The notes below the pieces were generated by a model that had not been told where the DNA came from, did not search any database, and saw only the letters and a program-made list of their open reading frames with translations. A stretch of 64,000 nucleotides of DNA from Xanthobacteraceae bacterium (GTDB lineage: Bacteria; Pseudomonadota; Alphaproteobacteria; Rhizobiales; Xanthobacteraceae), in NCBI GenBank assembly GCA_019635635.1, contig JAHBZB010000002.1, forward strand, positions 124,001-188,000. The letters are read 5' to 3'. The position numbers and the translations under genes are program-made. This document shows positions 54,488-62,428 of the stretch, piece by piece. Position 1 is the first letter of the stretch. Each line of letters opens with the position of its first letter.

Positions 54488-55108
54488 ATGTCTGAGCCCG
54501 ACTCCTCCCCCACCACACTCGCCCCCAAAACCAACCGGGGCGAGCTGACCCGGCAAAAAATCCTGGACGCGGCCGAGCGGGAGATCGGGCAGAAAGGCTT
54601 TGCCGAAGCCTCCGTGAGCGCAATCACGGCGGAAGCCGCCGTCGCGCAGGGCACTTTCTATCTCTACTTCCGCAACAAGGAGGACGTGCTGCGCGAACTT
54701 GTGCTGCGCATGGGCCGCCGGTTGCGGCGCCACCTGACGCTCGCCATTGCCGACGCGAACTCGCGGCTCGAGGCGGAGCGGGCCGGCCTCCTCGCCTTCC
54801 TCGAATTCGCGCGCGCAAACCCGAACCTCTATCGCGTGGTCGAGGAATCGCAGTTCGTCGATCCTTCGGTCTATCATCGCTATTATGACGACTTCGCGCG
54901 CAACTACCGCTCGGCATTGATCGCCGCCGAAGGCACCGGCGAGATCCGTCCGGGCAACGCCGAAATCCGTGCTTGGGCCTTGATGGGTCTCGCGGTCATG
55001 CTCGGCCATCGTTACGGAATCTGGGACACTTCAGTGCCGCTGAAGCCGATCGCGGATGCGGCCTTCGACATGATCGCGGTCGGGCTGGAGCGGCGCGATG
55101 AGCGCTAA
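54488..55108 (+). CDS. TetR-family regulator
   Basis: A 206-residue TetR-type repressor. The N-terminal helix-turn-helix (TRQKILDAAEREIGQKGFAE, then VAQGTFYLYFRNKEDVLREL) is canonical; the C-terminal ligand domain (about 75-206) is of the fatty-acid/aromatic-CoA-responsive group. ATG 54488 (MSEPDSSPT) is preferred over a far upstream start that lies in the operator region. It overlaps the enoyl-CoA hydratase gene by 11 bp and probably responds to an acyl-CoA of the pathway. Confidence 0.92.
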   Translation: MSEPDSSPTTLAPKTNRGELTRQKILDAAEREIGQKGFAEASVSAITAEAAVAQGTFYLYFRNKEDVLRELVLRMGRRLRRHLTLAIADANSRLEAERAGLLAFLEFARANPNLYRVVEESQFVDPSVYHRYYDDFARNYRSALIAAEGTGEIRPGNAEIRAWALMGLAVMLGHRYGIWDTSVPLKPIADAAFDMIAVGLERRDER

Positions 55109-55871
55109 GCCGCTTGTGCTTTTAGATATTGCAGATGGTGTCGCGCGGATCACGCTGAACCTCCCGCAGCGGCACAATAGTCTCGTGCCGGAACTGATTG
55201 CTGCGCTCAATAAAGCCCTCAGGGAAGTCCGCAAGCATGACCTCGCCGCGCTGGTTCTCGCCGGCGCAGGAAAGAGTTTCTCCACCGGTGGCGACGTTGC
55301 AGCCTTCCACGCCGTCCCGCGCGGAAAACGCCGCGCCTATGCCGAAGTGTTGGTCGGCGGGCTGCATGAAGCGATCCTCACGCTCCTCGATATGCCGATG
55401 CCTGTGATCACGCGCGTGCATGGGCCGGTGACCGGAGGTTCGCTTGGGCTCGTGCTCGCCGCCGATTTGGTTGCAATCGCTTCGTCCGCCTTCATCGCTC
55501 CTTATTACGTGGATGTCGGCTTCTCACCCGACGGCGGGTGGACTGCGCTCCTGCCGGAACGTATCGGTGCCGCGCGTGCGCGTGAAATTCAGATTCTCAA
55601 CCGGCATATTTCGGCTGACGCCGCGGTTGCTTATGGGATTGCGACTGAAGCGACCGCGGCAAAGCAACTCGATGAAGTTATCGAAAGCTGGATTGCGACA
55701 CTCCATGCCAAAGTCCGCGGCAGCGTGCGCGCGACCCGCGAACTGTTGGCGCCGCCCGAGCGCCGGGCCGAAGTCGAAGGCCGGCTCCGGCGCGAACTGG
55801 ATCGCTTCCTCGATCAGATCGAGACCGAGGAAGCCGACGCCGGCATGGCAAAATTCCTGGCGGTCGCCTGA
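55098..55871 (+). CDS. Enoyl-CoA hydratase/isomerase family protein
   Basis: A 257-residue crotonase-fold enzyme. GKSFSTGGDVAAFH and VHGPVTGGSLGLVLAADLV form the oxyanion hole and CoA pocket; the second half has IAPYYVDVGFSPDGGWTALL, in which the usual catalytic Glu of the second site is Asp/Pro, so the exact reaction (hydration, isomerisation or hydrolysis) is open. It overlaps TetR by 11 bp and the CoA ligase by 1 bp (TGATG). Confidence 0.88.
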   Translation: MSAKPLVLLDIADGVARITLNLPQRHNSLVPELIAALNKALREVRKHDLAALVLAGAGKSFSTGGDVAAFHAVPRGKRRAYAEVLVGGLHEAILTLLDMPMPVITRVHGPVTGGSLGLVLAADLVAIASSAFIAPYYVDVGFSPDGGWTALLPERIGAARAREIQILNRHISADAAVAYGIATEATAAKQLDEVIESWIATLHAKVRGSVRATRELLAPPERRAEVEGRLRRELDRFLDQIETEEADAGMAKFLAVA

Positions 55872-57379
55872 TGCAGCAAATTCCTGATTTCGCCCGCAAG
55901 CGCGCTGAGCTTTCGCCGGATGCCATCGCGTTTCATGAGGTTACGACCGGGCGAAAGATCAATTTTCGCACATTCGACAACCGCGCGGAGCGGTGTGCGT
56001 CGGTGCTGCGAAAACTCGGGGTTATTCCCGGTGAGCGAGTCACGATCCTCTGCCACAACAACGCGACGTTTTTCGAAATATTGTTCGGCTGCGCTAAGGC
56101 GGGCGCCATCCTCGTTCCGCTGAACTGGCGGCAGACCACCGCCGAACTCGCGCCCATTGTTGCCGACTGCGCGGCGAAGCTCCTGTTTCACGACGCGGAA
56201 ACCGCGGAACTCGCGGAAAGCCTCGGCAAGGCTACTGACCTGCGTACTATTCCCTTCCCGGCCTATGAAACCTTGATCGTAGAAACCGCTGCCGCGAAAC
56301 CCGTATCCTCCGCCTGGCCGGCCGAGGGCATCTGGTATCTGCTATACACCTCCGGGACGACCGGGGTGCCGAAGGCCGTGATCCAGACCTTCGGCATGGC
56401 GCTCGCGAACTACGTCAATATCCAGCAAGCGACCGGCCTGATCGCAACCGACAGCACGCTCAATTTCCTGCCGCTCTTTCACACCGCCGGGATCAATCTG
56501 CACGCGCTTCCGGTATTCATCGCGGGCGGCACCAGCCATATCATCCCGAAATTCGAAATCGACGACGCCTTACACGTGATCGGGAACGGCGCGATCACGC
56601 TGTTCTTTGGCGTGCCCGCGATCTATCAAGCCTTCAGCCTCCACCCCGCGTTTGCGAGCGCCGATTTCTCGCGTGTCCGCCACTGGGGATGCGGTGGCGC
56701 ACCGCTCCCGGAAAATCTGATCCGCGAATTTCTCGGCAAAGGCGTGCGCGTCTGCAACGGCATGGGCATGACCGAAACCGGCCCGACCGTGTTCCTGATG
56801 GACCCCGCACGCGCACCCGAAAAGATCGGTTCCGTCGGGAAGCCGCAGGTTCTTACCGAAGTAAGGCTCGTGGATTCCGAAGGCCACGACGTCCCGGATG
56901 GCGAGCGCGGCGAACTTCTGTTTCGCGGACCCAATATCACGCCAGGCTATTTCGGAAATCCGGAAGCGACCGCGAGTGCAATCGACCGTGATGGCTGGCT
57001 GCGCTCCGGCGACGTCGGCCGCAAGGACGCCGACGGCTATTATTACATCGTCGATCGCATCAAGGACATGTACATCTCCGGCGGCGAGAACGTGTATCCG
57101 GCAGAGGTGGAAGCCGTGCTCGTAAGCCATCCGGACGTGCTCGAAGCCGCGGTTCTTGGTGTGCCTGATGCGAAATGGGGCGAAACCGGTCACGCCTTTG
57201 TCGCCCCGCGTCCAGGCAGATCCGTCGCGGCCGCCGAACTGCGCGCTTACGCGCGCGAACGGCTCGCCGCCTACAAGGTGCCGGGCCACATCACGCTGCT
57301 CGAAGACTTTCCACGCACCGCCGCCGGCAAAGTGCAGAAGCATCTGCTGCGTGTGCGCGCGCAGGAGAAGCAGACATGA
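55871..57379 (+). CDS. AMP-forming acyl-CoA synthetase
   Basis: A 502-residue adenylate-forming ligase that activates a carboxylic acid to its CoA ester. LLYTSGTTGVPKAV is the ATP-binding loop, GMGMTETGPTVFL motif II, YYIVDRIKDMYISGGENVYP the hinge region, and RTAAGKVQK holds the catalytic lysine. This is the entry enzyme of the pathway for the compound taken up by the divergent liv-type transporter; the substrate (fatty, aromatic or terpenoid acid) cannot be told. Confidence 0.92.
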   Translation: MQQIPDFARKRAELSPDAIAFHEVTTGRKINFRTFDNRAERCASVLRKLGVIPGERVTILCHNNATFFEILFGCAKAGAILVPLNWRQTTAELAPIVADCAAKLLFHDAETAELAESLGKATDLRTIPFPAYETLIVETAAAKPVSSAWPAEGIWYLLYTSGTTGVPKAVIQTFGMALANYVNIQQATGLIATDSTLNFLPLFHTAGINLHALPVFIAGGTSHIIPKFEIDDALHVIGNGAITLFFGVPAIYQAFSLHPAFASADFSRVRHWGCGGAPLPENLIREFLGKGVRVCNGMGMTETGPTVFLMDPARAPEKIGSVGKPQVLTEVRLVDSEGHDVPDGERGELLFRGPNITPGYFGNPEATASAIDRDGWLRSGDVGRKDADGYYYIVDRIKDMYISGGENVYPAEVEAVLVSHPDVLEAAVLGVPDAKWGETGHAFVAPRPGRSVAAAELRAYARERLAAYKVPGHITLLEDFPRTAAGKVQKHLLRVRAQEKQT

Positions 57380-57768
57380 GCGCAAATGTGATCAGCGAAG
57401 TGCATGTTCCGGCACAAATGGACTTCGACCGCTTCGCCCGCATCAGCGGAGACGACAATCCGATACATGTCGATCCGGACTTCGCCACGCGCACACGCTT
57501 CGGCCGCACGGTTGCACATGGAATGTTCCTGTCATCGATCCTTTGGAGCATGATCCGCAGGCACTTGCCCGATGCCGGCAGGCAGCTTTCGCAGAACCTT
57601 ATGTTTCCCAATCCGGCCTTCGCGGACGAAGCGCTGCGTTTTAGCGTGACAATCGAGAATATCTCGGATGGACAAGCCGCGATCGCCTTTTCAGTCACGC
57701 GCGTCACGGACGGTAGTGTTACCTGCGAAGGCAGCACCGCATTCGAATTCGGGGGTGAGCGCTCATGA
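57376..57768 (+). CDS. MaoC-like hydratase (catalytic hot-dog subunit)
   Basis: A 130-residue hot-dog protein with the MaoC/(R)-hydratase active site ISGDDNPIHVD (Asp and His) and FGRTVAHGMF. It is half the size of double-hot-dog eukaryotic hydratases, so it acts as a dimer or pairs with the next protein. ATG 57376 overlaps the ligase stop (ATGA). Confidence 0.87.
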   Translation: MSANVISEVHVPAQMDFDRFARISGDDNPIHVDPDFATRTRFGRTVAHGMFLSSILWSMIRRHLPDAGRQLSQNLMFPNPAFADEALRFSVTIENISDGQAAIAFSVTRVTDGSVTCEGSTAFEFGGERS

Positions 57769-58136
57769 AGGTCGGCGACAGAGTGAGCGTTACGCGCAGC
57801 TTCGACGAAACCATGCTCAGGGATTTTTTCGGACTCGCACGCAATGCGCCCGCGTCTGCGTACGTTCCTGAGCCGCTGCTCAGCGGCTTAATTTCGTACC
57901 TGCTTGGCGTCGAACTGCCCGGATTTGGCACGAACTACCTCAAGCAGGAGACGAAATTTCTTGCCAGTGCGCGGCCCGGCGAAGCGATCACCGCGACCGT
58001 CGAGATCACGCGGCTTCGTCCGGACAAGCATCTTTGCGACCTTTCCACCACCTGCACCGGCGACGGCGGCAGGCTGCTCTGCACCGGCCGCGCGCTGGTG
58101 CTGGTGAAGGATGTCGCCACCCCCATCGAGGCATGA
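57765..58136 (+). CDS. Second MaoC-like hot-dog protein lacking catalytic Asp/His
   Basis: A 123-residue hot-dog protein resembling MaoC (VPEPLLSGLISYLLGVELPG, then FLASARPGEAITATVEI). The GDxNPxH active-site loop is replaced by LARNAPASAYVPEP, so it is probably non-catalytic alone. Overlap with the preceding active MaoC-like gene (ATGA) suggests a heteromeric hydratase, as for the ChsH1-ChsH2 enzyme of steroid side-chain degradation. Confidence 0.82.
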   Translation: MKVGDRVSVTRSFDETMLRDFFGLARNAPASAYVPEPLLSGLISYLLGVELPGFGTNYLKQETKFLASARPGEAITATVEITRLRPDKHLCDLSTTCTGDGGRLLCTGRALVLVKDVATPIEA

Positions 58137-58139
58137 CGG

Positions 58140-58937
58140 GTGAATGCGTTCCGACATGTAACCGAAGTTGGCGAAGGCGCGCCGCTTCTTCTGCTGCACG
58201 GCTGGTCGGCGCATGGCGGCTTCTTCGCGCCGCAAATGGCGCTTGCAAAGCTCGGCTATCGCGTCATCGCGCCCGATCTGCCCGGACATGGCCGCGACCG
58301 CCGTCCGCACACGACGCTGGCTATCGCCTGCTTGAGCGATGCATTGAATAACTTTCTGACCGCGCGCGATCTGCGCAACGTCACGCTGCTCGGCTGGTCG
58401 ATGGGCGCAACCGTCGCATTCGATTATCTGAAAACACGCGGCGCGGAACGCATTGCGGGTCTCATCGTCGTCGATATGTCGGCGCGAATCATCAACGATG
58501 CGAATTGGCGACTAGGCTTAGCGAGCGGACTCGACGCGCGCGGCGCAGAAATCTCGGCTGACGCCATGGCGCAAGACTGGCCACGCTATGCGCGCCGTAT
58601 CGCACCGAGCCTGTTCGCACCCGAACTGGCGCCAACTCATAAGCTGCTTTCCTTCGCTTACGAGAATATCGCGAACAATGACGGCGACACTCTCGCAAGT
58701 TTATGGCGCTCACTGGCAGCGGCCGATCACCGTGCGACGCTTGCCGCGATCCCGATTCCTTCGCTCGTGATTGCAGGCGCACGCAGTAGGCTTTACCACG
58801 CCGAAGTAACGCAATGGCTTGCGTCACACATTCGCGGCTGCCGCCATGTTGCAATTCCCGCCGCCGGACATACGCCGCAACTGGAGCAACCGGCCGCCTT
58901 CAACGCGGCCGTGGCCGCGTTTCTGACGCCGAAATAA
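58140..58937 (+). CDS. Alpha/beta hydrolase at the end of the acyl-CoA operon
   Basis: A 265-residue hydrolase. LLLHGWSAHGGFF is the oxyanion loop, LLGWSMGATVAFDY the nucleophile elbow (Ser in GWSMG), and IPAAGHTPQLEQP the histidine. GTG start at 58140, 3 bp after the hot-dog gene. It could be an ester, thioester or C-C bond hydrolase of the pathway. Confidence 0.88.
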   Translation: MNAFRHVTEVGEGAPLLLLHGWSAHGGFFAPQMALAKLGYRVIAPDLPGHGRDRRPHTTLAIACLSDALNNFLTARDLRNVTLLGWSMGATVAFDYLKTRGAERIAGLIVVDMSARIINDANWRLGLASGLDARGAEISADAMAQDWPRYARRIAPSLFAPELAPTHKLLSFAYENIANNDGDTLASLWRSLAAADHRATLAAIPIPSLVIAGARSRLYHAEVTQWLASHIRGCRHVAIPAAGHTPQLEQPAAFNAAVAAFLTPK

Positions 58938-58979
58938 CGGGAGTGACGAGGCATTTTACCCCGAGCCGGGAAAACGCGG

Positions 58980-59663
58980 CTACGCTTTTGCCTCCTCGCT
59001 GCTTAGGCCGGTGATCCTAATGCCGGCATCCGGAATTTTGTACTTACGATTGATCCAGATAAGCACGGACGTGAAGCTTTCGGCGACCACCGAGTTCGCG
59101 AGTACGCCTGCGTCGACGCCGCGTAGACCAGCGTCCCTCGCAAGCATCATTGCGACCTGGCGCGCTTCGACATCGTCGCTCGCAACCAGCACGTCGCATT
59201 CGATCTGATAATTCAGATCCTTCAGCTTGTGCGCCGACACGTTCTGAAATGCAGATACGACCTTCGTTTGTTCGCCTAGCAACTTTTGAATAGCGACCAC
59301 GCAGGAATCCGATTCCGGAAGTTGCACCGTCGATACTTTCGGCGGGACCAATGGAACCGTGACATCGATCAGCACCTTCCCTGCGAGCGCGTCTTTCAAG
59401 CCCTCGACGGTCGAGCGTTGCGCGGAGAACGGGACGGTCAACACGACGATGTCGGCTTGCGCCACGCCAGCGCGGCTTTCCATGCCCTCGACGTTATTTT
59501 TCCCCGTCAGTGCATTCAATGCGTCCACCGTGCTCTGCGCCTTCGACGCATCGCGCGAACCGATGATTACGCGATGACCGTGAGCGGCCCAGCGCGCTGC
59601 AAGGCCGCTGCCCTCGGCACCGGTGCCGCCGACGATGCATATGGTTTTCTTGTCTGAGCTCAC
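58980..59663 (-). CDS. npdG: F420-dependent NADP reductase family protein
   Basis: A 227-residue Rossmann protein of the F420H2:NADP oxidoreductase family. CIVGGTGAEGSGLAARWA is the NADP-binding loop with the SRD (IGSRDASKA) that selects NADP; VVLTVPF and VVSAFQNVSAHKL are family segments, ending ITGLSSEEAKA. It would pass hydride between F420 and NADP. GTG 59663 overlaps the FbiC stop (GTGA), so it is coupled to F420 synthesis, which strengthens the call. Confidence 0.85.
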   Translation of the reverse strand: MSSDKKTICIVGGTGAEGSGLAARWAAHGHRVIIGSRDASKAQSTVDALNALTGKNNVEGMESRAGVAQADIVVLTVPFSAQRSTVEGLKDALAGKVLIDVTVPLVPPKVSTVQLPESDSCVVAIQKLLGEQTKVVSAFQNVSAHKLKDLNYQIECDVLVASDDVEARQVAMMLARDAGLRGVDAGVLANSVVAESFTSVLIWINRKYKIPDAGIRITGLSSEEAKA

Positions 59664-62083
59664 AATTGTCCTCCGACTTCCAGACTGACTTTGGCTTCGC
59701 TGCTTTTCCGCTTACCCACGAACGGATCGAGAATGAGACCCGTCAGCGGCGCGGCCTGATAACTCTTCGCCCGCTGTCCCGGCCATGGCTTTGCATAAAG
59801 CGTGCTGCGCTGCTGCGGCATCCGGCCTGCGCTTTCGATGAGTTCGTCCATGCTTTTCGGATCGAGTTCCTGTCCATGCTCGGTGCCCGCAGCACGCGAA
59901 ATACTTTCGTTCATGAGGGTGCCCCCGAGATCGTTGGCACCGCCATTCAGGAGTGCGCGCGCGCCTGCAGGCCCGACTTTCACCCATGAGGCTTGAATGT
60001 TCGTAATCAGCGGATGCAGCGTCAGGCGTGCGATCGCATGCATGAGGCGCACCTCGCGCCAGGTCGGGCCCTTTCGCGCCTGCCCGCGAAGCGACATCGG
60101 CGCCTCCATATGGACGAAGGGCAGCGCCACAAATTCGGTGAAGCCTCCGGTCTCTTCTTGCAGGTCGCGCAACGCAAGCAAGTGCTTCGCCCAGTTCACG
60201 GGCGTTTCCATGTGGCCGAACATGATGGTCGAAGTCGTCGGCAAGCCGCAGCGGTGCGCCGTTCCGATTACCGACAGCCATTGCTGCGTGTTGATCTTGT
60301 CGGCACAGATCACGCGGCGAACATCGTCATCGAGAATTTCTGCCGCCGTACCCGGCAAGGAACCAAGTCCTTCGTCACGAAGCATCCGCAGGAATCGCTC
60401 GACAGGAATATCGAGCGTCGCGGCACCCTGCGTCACCTCGAGCGGCGAGAACGCGTGAACGTGCATTTCGGGCACTTCACGCTTCACCGCCTTTACGAGA
60501 TCGATGTAAGTCTGGCCGGTATAGTGCGGATTGATGCCGCCTTGCATGCAGACTTCGGTGGCGCCCCGCTCCCACGCTTCGCGCACGCGGCGGGCCACTT
60601 CCGAGAGCGAAATATCGTAAGGCCTGCCGCGCAGGTGATCGTGACTCTTGCCTTTGGAAAACGCGCAGAAACTGCAGCGATAAATGCAGACGTTGGTGTA
60701 GTTGATATTCCGGTTGACGACATAGCGCACGACATCGCCGCTAGTCTTCCGGCGCAATTCGTCGGCGGCAGCCGCGATTTCCTCGACGGCTGCATCACGC
60801 GCACCGAACAGCCTGACGACTTCTTTTTCCGCGAGCCGCTCACCGGTCACCGAGCGCTTCAGGAGATCGTCGAAACGATGCGATGGATACCGGGAAATCG
60901 AAGGCGACGGAATCGAAACCAGCGCGCCCGGCGCCCAGTCGTCCTCGCGCGCGATACCATTGCTGTCCACCAGATGCAGCGCGCGGCGATGAACTTCCGG
61001 GTTCAGCCATTCGGGGCGGATATATTCCGGGTAAGCCGCAAGACGGGGCACCAGCGAGAAACCCGCCTTCTCCGTTTCGTTGCGAAGCATCGCGATCGCA
61101 GGCCATGCCGCTTCGGGATTGACGTGATCGACCGTCACCGGAGAAACGCCGCCCCAATCGTTGATGCCTGCTCGCAACAGCGCCGGATAATTCGAGTAAC
61201 TCAGATTCGGGGGAACCTGAATATTCATTTCGCCGCCGAGTACGATGCGCGCCGCCGCCGCCGTCCAGAGCAGTTCGTCGAGATCCGGCTCGTCGTTGCC
61301 GGCGAAGCGCGTCGCCGTCTTGGCACGGAAGTTCTGAACGATGATCTCCTGAATATGTCCGTATTGCCGGTGGAGATCGCGCAGCGCCAGCAGCGACTGA
61401 ATGCGCTCAAGCCGCGTCTCGCCGATTCCGATCAGGATGCCGCTGGTGAACGGGACTTTCCGCCGTCCAGCCGCTGCGATCATATCGAGCCGCACTGACG
61501 GGTCCTTGTCGGGTGAGCCGAAATGCGCGCCGCCGCGCTCGCACAAGCGGCGCGAGATCGACTCAAGCATGATCCCCTGCGAGACGCTGACATCCCGGAA
61601 ACCGGCGATCTCGTCTTCCGTCATGACGCCCGCGTTCACGTGCGGCAGCAGCGTCGTTTCTTTTAGCACAAGCTCGCACATCGCACGCAGATATTCGTGC
61701 GTCGTCGCATAGCCGAGTGTTGCCAGCGCCTCGCGCGCCGCGGCGTAACGCAGTTCCGGCTTGTCGCCGAGCGTGAACAGCGCTTCGGTGCATCCCGCGC
61801 GCGCGCCCGCTTTCGCGATCTCCAGTACTTCGTCGGGAGAGAGATATGCCGACTTCAGGTGACGCGGCGTCTTAGCAAAGGTGCAATATCCGCAGGTGTC
61901 GCGGCATAGTTGCGTCAGCGGAATGAATACTTTGCGCGAATAGGAAATGTTGTAGCCGTGATGCTCACGCGCAAAATGGGACGCTTCGGTCAGGAGATCA
62001 GCCAGCGAAACGGCCTCCAATCGCGAAAGCAGCGCTTGTGCTTCTTCGATCGCGTAATCATGTATCTTTGCCGTATCGAACAT
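59660..62083 (-). CDS. fbiC: FO synthase (fused CofG-CofH)
   Basis: An 807-residue double radical-SAM enzyme that makes FO, the deazaflavin core of coenzyme F420, from tyrosine and a ribitylated pyrimidine. The N-terminal CofG half has CRDTCGYCTF; the C-terminal CofH half has CIYRCSFCAF with YVVNRNINYTNVCIYRC just before it, and GRPYDISLSEV downstream. Both [4Fe-4S] sites are intact. ATG 62083 has GAGG 6 nt upstream and is preferred over ATG 62095. The later steps (CofC/D/E) are not in the window. Confidence 0.93.
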   Translation of the reverse strand: MFDTAKIHDYAIEEAQALLSRLEAVSLADLLTEASHFAREHHGYNISYSRKVFIPLTQLCRDTCGYCTFAKTPRHLKSAYLSPDEVLEIAKAGARAGCTEALFTLGDKPELRYAAAREALATLGYATTHEYLRAMCELVLKETTLLPHVNAGVMTEDEIAGFRDVSVSQGIMLESISRRLCERGGAHFGSPDKDPSVRLDMIAAAGRRKVPFTSGILIGIGETRLERIQSLLALRDLHRQYGHIQEIIVQNFRAKTATRFAGNDEPDLDELLWTAAAARIVLGGEMNIQVPPNLSYSNYPALLRAGINDWGGVSPVTVDHVNPEAAWPAIAMLRNETEKAGFSLVPRLAAYPEYIRPEWLNPEVHRRALHLVDSNGIAREDDWAPGALVSIPSPSISRYPSHRFDDLLKRSVTGERLAEKEVVRLFGARDAAVEEIAAAADELRRKTSGDVVRYVVNRNINYTNVCIYRCSFCAFSKGKSHDHLRGRPYDISLSEVARRVREAWERGATEVCMQGGINPHYTGQTYIDLVKAVKREVPEMHVHAFSPLEVTQGAATLDIPVERFLRMLRDEGLGSLPGTAAEILDDDVRRVICADKINTQQWLSVIGTAHRCGLPTTSTIMFGHMETPVNWAKHLLALRDLQEETGGFTEFVALPFVHMEAPMSLRGQARKGPTWREVRLMHAIARLTLHPLITNIQASWVKVGPAGARALLNGGANDLGGTLMNESISRAAGTEHGQELDPKSMDELIESAGRMPQQRSTLYAKPWPGQRAKSYQAAPLTGLILDPFVGKRKSSEAKVSLEVGGQL

Positions 62084-62191
62084 CGCCGACCTCATACTCC
62101 ACCCGCGCCGGGTTCGTCACTGCGTCCGCCGAACGCACCTGTAATCGTTTCGGCAGGTGGCAGCCGCTGTTCCTCGATTAGTATAGAAGGT

Positions 62192-62428
62192 CTACCCGCC
62201 CGAAAGCTGCGGGTAGCAGTCGATCTCGTCGCCATCTTGCAGTTTATGCCCGCCTAGACGTAGCGTGCCGTTGACGGAAACGATCCATGCCTTATTTCGC
62301 GCGCCGATATGGTCGAGGAATTCGTTAACGTCTGCGTCCGGCGCGAGTTGCACGTCGCACTTGCCTTCCGGGTCATCGACGATGAGACGAAGAAGGCCGT
62401 GCAATCTTCCATGCACCCGAATGCTCAT
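62192..62428 (-). CDS. ThiS/MoaD-like small ubiquitin-fold protein
   Basis: A 78-residue beta-grasp protein ending in the diagnostic Gly-Gly (YPQLSGG), as in the sulfur carriers ThiS and MoaD. The core pattern (VNEFLDHIGARNKAWIVSVN, then HKLQDGDEIDCYPQ) fits. ATG 62428 overlaps the stop of the molybdenum hydroxylase gene (ATGA), so the two are coupled. A role in Moco sulfur supply or in another thiocarboxylate-dependent step is possible; none is shown. Confidence 0.8.
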   Translation of the reverse strand: MSIRVHGRLHGLLRLIVDDPEGKCDVQLAPDADVNEFLDHIGARNKAWIVSVNGTLRLGGHKLQDGDEIDCYPQLSGG

